A stretch of DNA of 64,000 nucleotides from XYD12-FULL-36-8 sp964391015. GTDB lineage: Bacteria; Bacteroidota; Ignavibacteria; Ignavibacteriales; Ignavibacteriaceae. The DNA is taken from contig CAYMKU010000009.1 of assembly GCA_964391015.1 (NCBI GenBank), positions 1-64,000 on the forward strand, given 5' to 3'. A program made the position numbers and the translations under genes. The notes under the pieces were generated by a model. The model ran no database searches, was not told the origin of the DNA, and saw only the letters and a program-made list of their open reading frames with translations. Shown here piece after piece: positions 19,167-28,785 of this stretch (within the stretch, counting starts at the first letter, position 1; the number at the start of each line of letters is the position of its first letter).

Positions 19167-22100
19167 ATGTTTGATGTTTTTAAAAATGAAATAACTATTT
19201 CCAGTATCATTAAACTATATTTAACAACCGGAAAAGAGTTAGAAGGAGAAGTTCTTGATATTGGTGACAATAATGTTTTAATCAAAGCAAAAGATGATTC
19301 TCAAAACAGGATATTTGATAAAATTATTGGGGGGTGGGAAGTAATAGCGTCCGTAACAAAACTGGACAAAGTATTAACCCAAGACAAAGAAATTGCTGTT
19401 GATGAAATAGGAGTTGTTGAAGATAAAGTCTCTATTGAAAAACCACAAGGGGAAGTGAAAGACCTAAATCATTCACCAAACTCAAGTCAACAATCTACAG
19501 AATCGGATAAGAAGATTTATAGCAAGGAAGGTTACTTAATTGAATTCAAAGGAAAATATAAATCATTAGAGGATCTGAGAGAAAAAAAAAACGAGGTAGA
19601 AAAAAGCAAACTAATTCCTGCAAATGGTATAATTATTAAACATTCCGAGGAAAGAGGTTTTGGCTTCTTAAGAAACGAGAAGAAAGAAGAGCTTTTTTTT
19701 GGCTACAGGGATATTATTGATGATGAATTAAAAGAAAAGTTAAAGGGTGAAAAACAAAACATCAATATTCATGTTGTATTCTCTAACTCTAGTAATTATA
19801 AGGGAAATAAAGCTACATGTATACATATTCCTTGGACCGTTTCAAAAAGTTTGGAACTATTAAACAAACTCTTTAACAACAAAGAATACAATAACGCTTC
19901 ATTAATATGTAATCAAATTCTCTATTCTTTTCCCACAAATCTCAATGCTGAAAAAATATTAGAAGAGATTAATAAAAGAAAAAAGAAAAGAAGTAATGTT
20001 TCTAAAGGTTTTGAACCCTTTTACTTGGTAGGTAAAAAAGCTAAAGACATAAAAAATTATGAAGAAGCAATTAAAAATTTGAAATTATCAATCGAAAATG
20101 AAGAAAGATTAGATAGCGCAGTAAAAGATCTTGCATCTTGTTATCAGGAAATTGGACAAATGGATGCGGGTATTCAAGTTTTAGAAAAATATTTGGATAA
20201 ACTACAAAATAGTACAACAACATACAATTTTGTTGCAAATTATTATTCAGCTTGGGGAAATTATGATGCAGCCATTACCTTTTTCAACAAACTATTGGAG
20301 TTAACTCCTCTTGCAAAGCAGTTAGAAATATTATCTAGAAAAACCTATTGTTTAATCCAACTTAGAAATTTTGATGCAGCGATCAAAGAGATTGATAAAA
20401 TTTTATCAATTAATAATGCTCATCCCTTTGCAGAAAAATGGAAAGAAAAAATTAATGAGTATAGGGAAATAGGAAATGATGCGCAATTAACAATTGCTGA
20501 TGAAATTGACCTTCTGAACAATTTAACTGGAGTAACAAAGATCATATCAAATGACTTAGAACTTTGTAAATATGAGGGAGTTCCAGAAGACGCATTAATA
20601 AAATCAGAATTCAACAAGAAAGATTTAGAGCTGCTTAGACAGAGATTCATACAGTTAATAAATGAAAAGGGAAAAAGTATTCCAAGTGAAAGAGCTAAGT
20701 GGTTATTGACCGAAATAAAATTAGTGAAGGAATATCAACTTGATGATGAAGATAAATTGAATGCTCTGATAAGTAGATATTGTATTGCTAAAGCTCAATC
20801 TTTTGCAATTAATAATTCATTTGATTTGATGAGGACTTATTATTTAGAATTATTTAAAATAAATAAGGACATGAATTTCATAATTCAACCATTGCTTTTG
20901 TGCTTATTAACTTATAGCGTTAAATGGGATTGGATTAAAGAAAGTCAATACATAAAAGGTATTGGTAATAGAGAAGTTAACATTTTTAAAAACAACGGAT
21001 TAAAAAATGTTTTAAAAATTAATATTGATTCTGGAAAATCTTTTGATATAATCATGGAATTTTTGTTGGAAGTATCTGTATACAATTCTGTTTTATCACT
21101 TCATATAATTAGTGTCTTAATAAATAATGAAAATTTTAAGAAAAAAATTATTAATTACTTGGGTTTAAACTTAATTTCTGAAAAAGAGATAATTGAAGAA
21201 TGGAAAATCTGTGTTAGGAATGTAGAGAAAAAAAGAAGGTTATTTGATTTAAAATGTAAACAAGTGAGTTCGGATATTAATTTAGAAATTACAATATTAA
21301 ATTTGAATAATTTTTTAATTGAAATTAAATCATTTGCTAAAACAAACATTGACAGTATAAGATATCAAGAATTCATTGATATATTTTCAGAAGCACAGAA
21401 ATATCTAACTACAACATCTTTTGAGGATAAGGAAAGAACATTTTCAATGTTAAAATCGTTAGTAAATAATTTTGAAGAAGAAATTTCATTAAAACCTACA
21501 GGATTTTCCATTGAAAATCTTCATCCTATTGTAAAGAACATTTTAAAATGCATCAGTAAATCTTTTTCAAAAATTTTGGAGTCATCAAAACCTAAAATTA
21601 CTCTTTCCATTCTTGGCGATTCAAGATTTGTTGATTTAAATAACAAGGTAATAGTCCAATTATCAATAAAGAATGAAAAAGGATGCTCCCCGATTCATGA
21701 TTTAAAAATCAATATCGAAGAGAACAATAATTTTAAATTATTGGATCCTCTAAAAATCTCTTCCGAGTCACTAAAAGGGGGTGATGAAAGAATTGTTCAA
21801 ATACCATTAAAAGCATCAGATGACATTCTAAAACAAGAGGCAACTACAATGATTGTAAGTTTGGAGTATCATTCCAGAGAAAAAGAAGAAATAAATTTAT
21901 TAGCTAATCAACAATTAGCTATTCGATTTTATTCTTCTGCTGATTTTGAGTTAATAGATAATCCATATTCGGCAATAGCTGATAGCGGTCCAGTTAAAGA
22001 TGAAAAAATGTTTTTTGGCAGAGAGAATATTATTGAAGAGATAACAAAATCCTTAATTTTATCTTCATCACAAAAATTCATTGATATTTATGGGCAAAAG

Positions 22101-23120
22101 CGATCAGGTAAATCATCTTTATTGTATCATTTAACACAAAATCTAAAAAAGTCAACCAAATTTATCTGCATTAATTTTTCATTAGGTTCATCTACAGTAT
22201 ATGATAGCTCATCTTTCTTTTATTTAATCTTAGAAGGAATTGAAAGGTTTATTGAGAACCACAGTAATTTTGAAGATCCCAAACCAAATTTTCAAGCCCC
22301 TAAGATAAAAGATTTAATGTTAAATCCTTCAATCGTCTTTTATGAAAATATTAAGGAGTTGCAGAAAGAAATGAATAAATGTGATAATTGGAAAGATAGA
22401 AAGTTGTTGCTTCTTATAGATGAATTTACATATTTATATTCTGCTTCATTGAGAAATACTCTTGAACCCGAGTTCATGAAAACATGGAAAGCAATGCTTG
22501 AAAGAGGTCTGTTCAGTGCAATTGTTGTAGGGCAGGATATAATGCCTAAGTTTAAAGCAAAATTTCCAAATGAATTTGGTGTATTTGAAGATAGGAGACT
22601 TACATATTTAAATAAGGAGGATGCACAAAAACTTATTGAAGAGCCAATTTGGAATTACAAGACTAACAAATCTAGATTTATTGGTAATGCTGTGAATAAG
22701 ATCTTAGATTATACATCTCTAAATCCTTATTACATCCAGATATTTTGTGCTAGACTAGTAGATTTTATGAATGAGAAAAAATTGACTAGTGTGACTGAAG
22801 CCGACATAATTGATGTTGCCAAATCTTTTATTGAAGGTCTTTCCGCATTACCTATAGATAAATTTGATAATTTATTGAATGCTGGTGATGCTGATTTAGA
22901 GGCGGTTTCACAAGAAGAAATTTTAGAAATATTAAGACAAATAGCAAACAACTCTAGAATTTTGGGCTCTTGCCCAAGGGATAGTATATCTTTAAAAGAT
23001 AGAGATTATGATGATCAGATTTTAGAAGATTTATTAAAAAGAGACATTTTAACTTGTCCCAATTCTAACTATTACAGAATACAAGTTCAAATTTTTAACG
23101 ACTGGCTTTTAAAACACTAA
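19167..23120 (+). CDS. Sm-like / cold-shock / TPR / AAA-type ATPase giant, candidate RNA-sensing defence protein
   Basis: This 1,317-residue protein has an unusual domain order. Residues 12-58 (KLYLTTGKELEGEVLDIGDN) resemble an Sm/Hfq-like barrel. About 150-220 (ERGFGFLRNEKKEELFFGY) is a cold-shock-like OB fold. About 220-430 holds TPR-type helical pairs (KNYEEAIKNLKLSI, NYDAAITFFNKLLEL). About 790-930 is a beta-sandwich. A P-loop ATPase begins near 945, with FFGRENIIEE, Walker A GQKRSGKSS (about 975) and Walker B LLLLIDEF (about 1080). The ATPase resembles that of the next gene, which starts 3 bp after this stop. The combination suggests nucleic-acid sensing coupled to an effector. I know no named system with this layout. 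It is 65 bp after the DptH-like gene and may be a separate module. Confidence 0.6.
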   Translation: MFDVFKNEITISSIIKLYLTTGKELEGEVLDIGDNNVLIKAKDDSQNRIFDKIIGGWEVIASVTKLDKVLTQDKEIAVDEIGVVEDKVSIEKPQGEVKDLNHSPNSSQQSTESDKKIYSKEGYLIEFKGKYKSLEDLREKKNEVEKSKLIPANGIIIKHSEERGFGFLRNEKKEELFFGYRDIIDDELKEKLKGEKQNINIHVVFSNSSNYKGNKATCIHIPWTVSKSLELLNKLFNNKEYNNASLICNQILYSFPTNLNAEKILEEINKRKKKRSNVSKGFEPFYLVGKKAKDIKNYEEAIKNLKLSIENEERLDSAVKDLASCYQEIGQMDAGIQVLEKYLDKLQNSTTTYNFVANYYSAWGNYDAAITFFNKLLELTPLAKQLEILSRKTYCLIQLRNFDAAIKEIDKILSINNAHPFAEKWKEKINEYREIGNDAQLTIADEIDLLNNLTGVTKIISNDLELCKYEGVPEDALIKSEFNKKDLELLRQRFIQLINEKGKSIPSERAKWLLTEIKLVKEYQLDDEDKLNALISRYCIAKAQSFAINNSFDLMRTYYLELFKINKDMNFIIQPLLLCLLTYSVKWDWIKESQYIKGIGNREVNIFKNNGLKNVLKINIDSGKSFDIIMEFLLEVSVYNSVLSLHIISVLINNENFKKKIINYLGLNLISEKEIIEEWKICVRNVEKKRRLFDLKCKQVSSDINLEITILNLNNFLIEIKSFAKTNIDSIRYQEFIDIFSEAQKYLTTTSFEDKERTFSMLKSLVNNFEEEISLKPTGFSIENLHPIVKNILKCISKSFSKILESSKPKITLSILGDSRFVDLNNKVIVQLSIKNEKGCSPIHDLKINIEENNNFKLLDPLKISSESLKGGDERIVQIPLKASDDILKQEATTMIVSLEYHSREKEEINLLANQQLAIRFYSSADFELIDNPYSAIADSGPVKDEKMFFGRENIIEEITKSLILSSSQKFIDIYGQKRSGKSSLLYHLTQNLKKSTKFICINFSLGSSTVYDSSSFFYLILEGIERFIENHSNFEDPKPNFQAPKIKDLMLNPSIVFYENIKELQKEMNKCDNWKDRKLLLLIDEFTYLYSASLRNTLEPEFMKTWKAMLERGLFSAIVVGQDIMPKFKAKFPNEFGVFEDRRLTYLNKEDAQKLIEEPIWNYKTNKSRFIGNAVNKILDYTSLNPYYIQIFCARLVDFMNEKKLTSVTEADIIDVAKSFIEGLSALPIDKFDNLLNAGDADLEAVSQEEILEILRQIANNSRILGSCPRDSISLKDRDYDDQILEDLLKRDILTCPNSNYYRIQVQIFNDWLLKH

Positions 23121-23123
23121 TTA

Positions 23124-24632
23124 ATGGACATTAGAAATCCCTTTTCAGATTTTGGAAAAATTGTCCAAGGCAATAGATTTATAGGACGATCAAAAGAAAT
23201 CTCACAAATCCATAACCGATTACTCGGGCAAAATTATGGAAACCTCGCAATAATAGGATTACCAAGAATAGGTAAATCCAGTTTAGCTCATAATGCGTTA
23301 TTTATTCATGCTGAAAATTTGTTCAGGGATAGAACACTAATTATCTGGATCAATACCGGAAAAATTGCATCTTCTAAATCTTTTTTTGAAAAACTTGTAT
23401 TTGATGTCTGCTATTTATTTAATCAACATATTCCTGAAGAATCTTCAACTTTCGAAAAATTGCATAAGAGAATTAGGCAAACTGATTTATCTACAATTGA
23501 ATTTAATACTTATATTCAAAGATTTTTTGAAAGTTTGCATAACCATAAATACAAAATAATATTTATTTTAGATGAATTTGATAATTCAGAGAGAATTTTT
23601 AAAGTTGAGGACTTTCAATTACTTAGAGAACTTTCTTATTCTCCCTCAACACAGGTCGCTTTGGTTACAATTTCAAGAAGAACTCTTCAAGAACTGGAAC
23701 CATCAAATGGTTCTTTATCAAATTTTTACCAGATATTTTCAGAATTACACCTCGGCTTTTTTTCAGAACAAGATTTAGTGAAATATTGGAAATTTGTTGA
23801 AAGTAGCAATGTTGTAATTGAGCAAGGTTCCATTGATGTGATAATGAATTATACTTCCTCGCATCCATTCCTATTGGACATTGTAAATAATGAGATATTC
23901 AATAAACTTCAAAATAATTCCATCTCTTTCCATAAAACATTGGGCAGCATTTTATCCGATTTGAATCTGAAAATAAAAAATGAATATAATTCTATCATTA
24001 ATTTGCTTAAAGAGGAAAAGCTATTATCAAAAGCTGTGCAAATAATAGTAGGTCCTGTATATGACGTCAGGCAAATTGATGTAGATAAATTATTAAAATA
24101 TCAATTAATAAAAAAATTTAACGATGGTTATAAAGGTTTCTGTGATTTCTTTAACGATTATCTTAGCTTAATTCAAAAAGATGTTGATGTTTGGCCATTA
24201 TGGTCACAAACAGAATATGAAATTAGAAATTTAATAAAAGAATTTTTAAATGAAAAATACGGAATTGACTGGGTTGACAAATTTTTAAAAGACGGAAAAA
24301 ACTCAAAGAAAATTCAATACATTCAAGATTATCAAAGATTAAGGGATAAAAGCATTAGATCATTTCAGGAAAGAGCTTCGAATCATCTTGTCGATTATAC
24401 ATATCCTGCAGACATGATGGATTGTTTTATTTCATCAAATTGGAATTATTTTTCAAAAATATTTAAGAAGGGTCTTCATGAGTGGTCACCAATATTTTCC
24501 CATTTATCAAAAATACGGAATCCCCTAGCTCATAATAATTCAAATTTCTTAAGTGAAGCAGATTTAAACAAAGCTGTAGGTTACTGCCAGGAGATATTAG
24601 GTTTAATAGGAGATTGGAAAAATCAGAAATAA
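23124..24632 (+). CDS. ATPase with C-terminal HEPN-type motif, partner of the Sm/CSD/TPR ATPase
   Basis: This 502-residue protein carries an ORC/STAND-like ATPase at the N-terminus: FIGRSKEISQIH, Walker A GLPRIGKSS (residues 45-53), and Walker B IIFILDEFDN near 145. A winged-helix-like region follows. The C-terminal 130 residues form a helical domain with KIRNPLAHNNSNFLSEADLN, whose R-x4-H (about R464, H469) matches the HEPN/Swt1-type ribonuclease signature. By analogy it may be an effector released by ATPase switching when the upstream sensor detects infection; that is inference. The 3-bp spacing and related ATPase domains make the two genes a likely functional pair. Confidence 0.62.
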   Translation: MDIRNPFSDFGKIVQGNRFIGRSKEISQIHNRLLGQNYGNLAIIGLPRIGKSSLAHNALFIHAENLFRDRTLIIWINTGKIASSKSFFEKLVFDVCYLFNQHIPEESSTFEKLHKRIRQTDLSTIEFNTYIQRFFESLHNHKYKIIFILDEFDNSERIFKVEDFQLLRELSYSPSTQVALVTISRRTLQELEPSNGSLSNFYQIFSELHLGFFSEQDLVKYWKFVESSNVVIEQGSIDVIMNYTSSHPFLLDIVNNEIFNKLQNNSISFHKTLGSILSDLNLKIKNEYNSIINLLKEEKLLSKAVQIIVGPVYDVRQIDVDKLLKYQLIKKFNDGYKGFCDFFNDYLSLIQKDVDVWPLWSQTEYEIRNLIKEFLNEKYGIDWVDKFLKDGKNSKKIQYIQDYQRLRDKSIRSFQERASNHLVDYTYPADMMDCFISSNWNYFSKIFKKGLHEWSPIFSHLSKIRNPLAHNNSNFLSEADLNKAVGYCQEILGLIGDWKNQK

Positions 24633-24701
24633 TTATTCCTTTTTCATAAATTAAAATTTCTTTCCTTTTTTTGAAACTCTGATATAAGAAAAAACATAAA
24701 T

Positions 24702-25175
24702 ATGAAAATCACCATAGATAAGGATTTAATAAAAAATCTAAAGTATAAGAATATCCTAAAATATTTTAAAACTACAAATACTGTAACATCGATTTCTACA
24801 AAGACTCAAATAAATCGAATTGATGAATTTGCATTAACTCAAATCTGTGATAATAAACCAAATTTGTATGCTATTTATTTAAAGGAATCTAAACAATGGA
24901 ATTTAAAATATATTGGACAAAGTAAGTCATGTTACATAAGACAAAGAATGCGGAATCATCTACTGAAAAAGCATGAAAGAACCGGAGCACAGTTAGAAAA
25001 TGTTACTAAAGCAATTGAGGAAGGTTATGAAGTCGGACTGAAAACAGTTGAAATTTACCCGGAAGAATTAAGACACTATTATGAGCAGAAGCTAATAGAG
25101 GAGTTAAAACCAGAGTGGAATAAAAATAGAGGATCATTAAAAACTAATAGACTACTTACTAGTCATACTCTTTAA
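24702..25175 (+). CDS. GIY-YIG endonuclease domain protein
   Basis: This is a 157-residue protein. After an 80-residue lead, the GIY-YIG fold is visible: LYAIYL (first strand), LKYIGQS (YIG strand), then IRQRMRNHLLKKHERTG with the candidate catalytic Arg, and YYEQKLIEELKPEWNK with the candidate metal-binding Glu. GIY-YIG enzymes nick or cut DNA and occur in repair, homing and defence. It follows the ATPase-HEPN gene by 69 bp on the same strand and could be part of that module or independent cargo. The active-site residues appear retained. Confidence 0.72.
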   Translation: MKITIDKDLIKNLKYKNILKYFKTTNTVTSISTKTQINRIDEFALTQICDNKPNLYAIYLKESKQWNLKYIGQSKSCYIRQRMRNHLLKKHERTGAQLENVTKAIEEGYEVGLKTVEIYPEELRHYYEQKLIEELKPEWNKNRGSLKTNRLLTSHTL

Positions 25176-25206
25176 CAGTTCAACAATACATTCAACAAAA
25201 AAAACA

Positions 25207-25277
25207 TGCAAAGGGGGCTGCCAATTGGATGGAAAGACCTACAGAGAGCTGCCGATTAAACAAGAATTGACTTTGCA
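25207..25277. other. Small inverted-repeat segment between defence genes
   Basis: TGCAAAG at 25207 and CTTTGCA at 25271 flank a G-rich segment with a second short repeat (GCTGCCAATT / GCTGCCGATT). The 160-bp gap has no other coding trace. It may be a hairpin, terminator or small RNA. Support is weak. Confidence 0.25.
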
Positions 25278-25334
25278 ATTTACTTAATCGTAATCGTTTT
25301 GACCCTAAATCAATCCGGTTTGCTTCTATATAAA

Positions 25335-26482
25335 ATGAAAGAGGAAATAATAAAGCACATAAGCTATAAGGATATTTGTGATACTATTTCAAAAACATTT
25401 AATAGTTTGATTCTATGTCTTCCAAATATTGACACAGAATTAGCTCATGCAATTATTGGTTTTAAAAAAGAGAATAATATTAATGATATAAAAATTATTA
25501 CAGATAATTCAGAAAACAATTTCAGAAACGGTTTTGGTGAGATCAGTGCCATTGAAAAGCTAAAGGAAAATGGAATTGATTTGTTTGAACTTACCGGAAA
25601 CATGGTCTCATTTATTATTTCGGATAGTATTGGTTATTATTTGTTTCCTCAAAGCAAAATATTTGCAGGAGATGAGGACTTGTCTTCTAACGCTGTTAAA
25701 ATGAATCAAATAGATATCATAAATTTAAAAAACTATTTCTTCCCTCCAGAAACTGCAACCGAGAAAGAGAAAATTCTAAATGAAATATTGGATAAGTTTG
25801 AAGAAGTTAAAGTCACATTATCACAATCTATTAAAGGAATTGCAGGAAATGAAAAGAAGACGTTTAAAGTTGAGCAGATAAATGAGGCGAATCTCGAAAC
25901 AGTTGGAAAGAGGCTTAAAATTAATCCGCCTGATCATCCTGATCTAAAAAGAAAGATAAACACATAGATCACAAAAGTGCAATTTGTAGAATTATCATTT
26001 GAAGGGGAGCATTTTAATACAAAGGATGTTCACATCCAACTAAATTACTTCCATTTAAAGATAAGGAGCTTCAAAAGAAACTCATTACAAAGATGAAATT
26101 ATTTGGAAATATTACAGAAGAAAAAGTTTATAAAGATTCATTTTCCAAATTGTCTGAAGATTTATCAAATATTAGGATGCAGTTTTTAATCCCGCTAACT
26201 ACTAGTAAAGGCAAAAGTATAATAAAAGTTGAAAACAAAATTAAGTTTCAAGAAAGAATAAAGAAAATTATTGAGAAATTGCCCGACTTGGATTCAAAAT
26301 TAAAAGCAATATTGAGGCAGGAAATTCTGAAATCAAAGAAAAGAATCAAAGATTTTGATTTAACTTTTGATGATCTATCGGACTATGAATTATTAAATGA
26401 GTTTAAGAAAAAAGAAATAATGAGCGAAAATGATATTAACGGTATTGTTGAGATAAAGAAAGCTTTCGAAGCAAGAAAATAA
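25335..26482 (+). pseudogene. PLD-like domain protein broken by a nonsense codon and a frameshift
   Basis: A frame from ATG 25335 (MKEEIIKHISYKDICDTI) encodes a phospholipase-D-like N-terminus with ILCLPNIDTELAHAIIGF and FGEISAIEKLKENGIDLFEL, but no classical HKD motif. It stops at TAG 25965. The same frame continues past the TAG as ITKVQFVELSFEGEHF and then HFNTKDVHIQLNY. A one-base shift near 26049 leads into PFKDKELQKKLITKM and the following 129-residue frame to 26482. Joined, this would be one protein of about 380 residues. The separate pieces lack convincing starts (the earlier TTG at 25299 was rejected). It is probably a decayed defence-island gene. Two independent lesions argue against one sequencing error. 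Confidence 0.6.
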
Positions 26483-26556
26483 CATAAATTTAATACGACT
26501 ATTATCGGTGACATTCACTAGGGAAATAATAATACTCTTTCTCTTTTGATGAATTT

Positions 26557-27186
26557 CTATTTATCTAAAATATCCATAAAAATAATACCATATTCATTTA
26601 AACAAAACATGCTTCCATGGTCAGATTCTTCAGTGGAATCACCTTCATCAATACCTACATTTGATAACAATCCAACTGAACAGAGATGCTCTAAAGTAGA
26701 TCCTTTAATCAGCTTATTTTGTGAGGTAATTACTTCTCGTTGTTTAAAAACTTTAATTCCTTCAGCATTTGTTGTATAGATTTGGTGAATAATAGAAGAT
26801 AATATTAAAAACTCATCAATACTAATATTTTTATCTATAAACTTCAAAAAGAGTTTGGCGAGCCACTTTGACTTTACTTCATCATCTATAGAATTTATAA
26901 CATATATTATTTTTGAACCTATTCTTTTATGATCTTTTTCTTTAAGAAATTTTTGTTTTAATGAATCTATTTCGTCTTGGTTCTTCAATTCAAGGGCATT
27001 AAAAAATGTTAACAATTTTTTTAGAAAAATAATATCAGAAACATTTCTTGTAAGTTTTACAATTGAGACAAATGATCTTAAAATAGGAACATCCCTAAAT
27101 AATCCGTCTGAAAGGAAACTATCAATTACAGACTCACTTAAGCCTGAGGTCAAACTTAAAATCTCATTTTTCATTTCATCATTCAT
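26557..27186 (-). CDS. Hypothetical helical protein
   Basis: This 209-residue protein is of unrecognised family. The N-terminus (ESVIDSFLSDGLFRDVPILR) leads into a hydrophobic helical segment SDIIFLKKLLTFFNALE that may contact membrane. The C-terminus reads like a small winged-helix domain (STLEHLCSVGLLSNVG, then GSMFCLNEYGIIFMDIL). Such helical-plus-winged-helix proteins occur as cargo near defence genes, but no function is claimed. It is on the phage strand but lacks the 10-bp repeat array at its 3' end, so it probably belongs to the cargo. It is the last gene of the island on the right. Confidence 0.55.
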   Translation of the reverse strand: MNDEMKNEILSLTSGLSESVIDSFLSDGLFRDVPILRSFVSIVKLTRNVSDIIFLKKLLTFFNALELKNQDEIDSLKQKFLKEKDHKRIGSKIIYVINSIDDEVKSKWLAKLFLKFIDKNISIDEFLILSSIIHQIYTTNAEGIKVFKQREVITSQNKLIKGSTLEHLCSVGLLSNVGIDEGDSTEESDHGSMFCLNEYGIIFMDILDK

Positions 27187-27335
27187 TTTTTTAATTCATA
27201 TTATTTATTTTGAAATTCAGACTATTAGCTAAGTCCCATAATTAGGGCTTTTAAAGCTTTATTTGTCAATATAGAAAAAAATATTGAAATATTAAGCACT
27301 AACAAATCTAATAGGGCAAAATTAATCTGTTAAAT

Positions 27336-27566
27336 TCAATGCTCCATATCCCTCGGGGGAAACGGATCATTCCCGTAACTGTCACTATCACTAATCGTTC
27401 CGTCTCTGTTATGAATGATCAATTCCAATTTTTCTTTCTTCGCAATTTTTCTTCCTATTTCAATTGCCTGATTTTTTGTTAAGCTTATAAATGAATTTTT
27501 CTTACTCCCTTCCCTTTTCACAGCCCACACCTTGGCAGGCACTATATGCAAATTTTTTCTTTTCAT
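27336..27566 (-). CDS. DUF2188-like small protein
   Basis: This 76-residue protein has the DUF2188 pattern: HIVPAKVWAVKREGSKKNSF, an Ala/Lys-rich helix with QAIEIGRKIAKKE, and LIIHNRDGTISDSDSYGNDP at the end. DUF2188 proteins are short, widespread and of unknown role. The gene lies between the outer-membrane protein gene and the defence cargo. The gap 27187-27335 shows nothing notable. Confidence 0.65.
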   Translation of the reverse strand: MKRKNLHIVPAKVWAVKREGSKKNSFISLTKNQAIEIGRKIAKKEKLELIIHNRDGTISDSDSYGNDPFPPRDMEH

Positions 27567-27604
27567 ACTTTTTTATTTTAATAAAACATTTTTTTAGTTA
27601 ATTC

Positions 27605-28183
27605 TTAAAAATTATAATTCATTCCGGCTTTGAAATTTACTGAAAATATTCTCACAGGATTATCAAATGACGAATTCAATTTTGTCTCCAGATCAATTTC
27701 CAGATCCTTTGAAGTCTTGAATGAAACTCCCCCGCCGAGATCCACCGCAAATGTGTTATAGAATTCCGAAGTGTAGCTGCTTCCCCAAATGGTTTTCATG
27801 GTTAAACTTTTACTCATTTTTACTCCTGCAGCAATCGTTGCATAAGGAACAACCTTTGATACACTGATGAAATTTTTAAATAACATCAAACCTTTTAGGG
27901 ACAAAACCATATTCTCCCCGCCGCTCGCGATCCAGTTGGTTTGTCTTAGTGAAAATTTATTGTATGAAACATCTATTCCTATCCCTAAGAGCCCGGATGT
28001 CTTCACTCCCACCCGCCCTTCTATGTTAAACCCGGGCTTATAACCAAAACTGAAATCACCAACCGGAAAGCTGATCCCGCCAATTAATGAAGCGAAATAG
28101 TTTTTGTCTTGTGAAAATAAATCCACATTAAAAATAAATACAGAGATAACTGCTATTGCAAGAATAATGCTTTTCTTCTTCAT
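27605..28183 (-). CDS. Outer-membrane beta-barrel protein (OmpA/porin-like fold)
   Basis: This 192-residue protein has a signal peptide (KKKSIILAIAVISVFIFNVD, ending LFSQ). Its alternating hydrophobic strands and Gly-rich turns are typical of an 8-stranded barrel, and it ends in aromatic Phe (KAGMNYNF) as barrels do. It probably inserts in the outer membrane. The position inside the phage terminase-portal interval is odd: it could be a lysogenic-conversion gene altering the cell surface, or chromosomal DNA carried with the cargo. No peptidoglycan-binding domain is present. Confidence 0.7.
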   Translation of the reverse strand: MKKKSIILAIAVISVFIFNVDLFSQDKNYFASLIGGISFPVGDFSFGYKPGFNIEGRVGVKTSGLLGIGIDVSYNKFSLRQTNWIASGGENMVLSLKGLMLFKNFISVSKVVPYATIAAGVKMSKSLTMKTIWGSSYTSEFYNTFAVDLGGGVSFKTSKDLEIDLETKLNSSFDNPVRIFSVNFKAGMNYNF

Positions 28184-28266
28184 GATTATTTTTTTAAGTT
28201 ATAAAATATTCTACAACACTATTTTCTTTAATATGAAACTACTAACTACTAACAATTAACTACTAA

Positions 28267-28563
28267 CTAATGTGGATTATTCTTCAGAATTCTCAAAATA
28301 ATCTTACCTCTTAATTTTTCCAATTTCTCAATCTTTATTTGTATAGAATTCAGATTTTTAATCGGTTTTAATATTTCGGCAGGAAGCGGTTCCTCCATTT
28401 CCTTTCTTGAAACCTTCAATACTGTCTTCGCTTTTACAGGGATTTTATTTTTACCTTCTTTATTACCTTGTCTGCTCATAGAGCTGTTGTTTGTATTCCC
28501 ATTGGTGTTTGGTCGTTGTTCTTTTGTTTCAATATTACCTTTAGTCGTTTGTCTTTTAGTCAT
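28267..28563 (-). CDS. Small basic hypothetical protein
   Basis: This 98-residue protein is rich in Lys, Thr, Asn and Gln, and its N-terminal half (NIETKEQRPNTNGNTNNSSM) appears disordered. The C-terminal half is a possible short coiled coil (NSIQIKIEKLEKLRGKIILR). No family was recognised. It lies downstream of terminase on the same strand. Its stop is abutted by a short array of CTACTAACTA units (28225-28268), the type of feature that ends other phage-module genes, which supports membership of that module. Confidence 0.5.
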   Translation of the reverse strand: MTKRQTTKGNIETKEQRPNTNGNTNNSSMSRQGNKEGKNKIPVKAKTVLKVSRKEMEEPLPAEILKPIKNLNSIQIKIEKLEKLRGKIILRILKNNPH

Positions 28564-28785
28564 CTTAATTTAATTTTAATTAGTTTTATGATTTTAATAT
28601 TGCCCTTACTTTTTTTTAGAATTTTCTTCAAAAAAATTATTTATTTATTTTCAAAATAAATTCTTGCAAGTTATTTTATTTTTGTAAAAATGTCAAATTG
28701 TAAAAAACACGATTTGTGAAACCTGTTTTTTTTAACTCAATCAAACTCAACTATCATTATTGACCTATCATCCCCAAATCCCATT

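Noticed and set aside
25299..25334. TTG start for the PLD-like gene, adding 12 residues
   Set aside because: The first ATG (25335) begins the conserved-looking part, and the added residues have no support.
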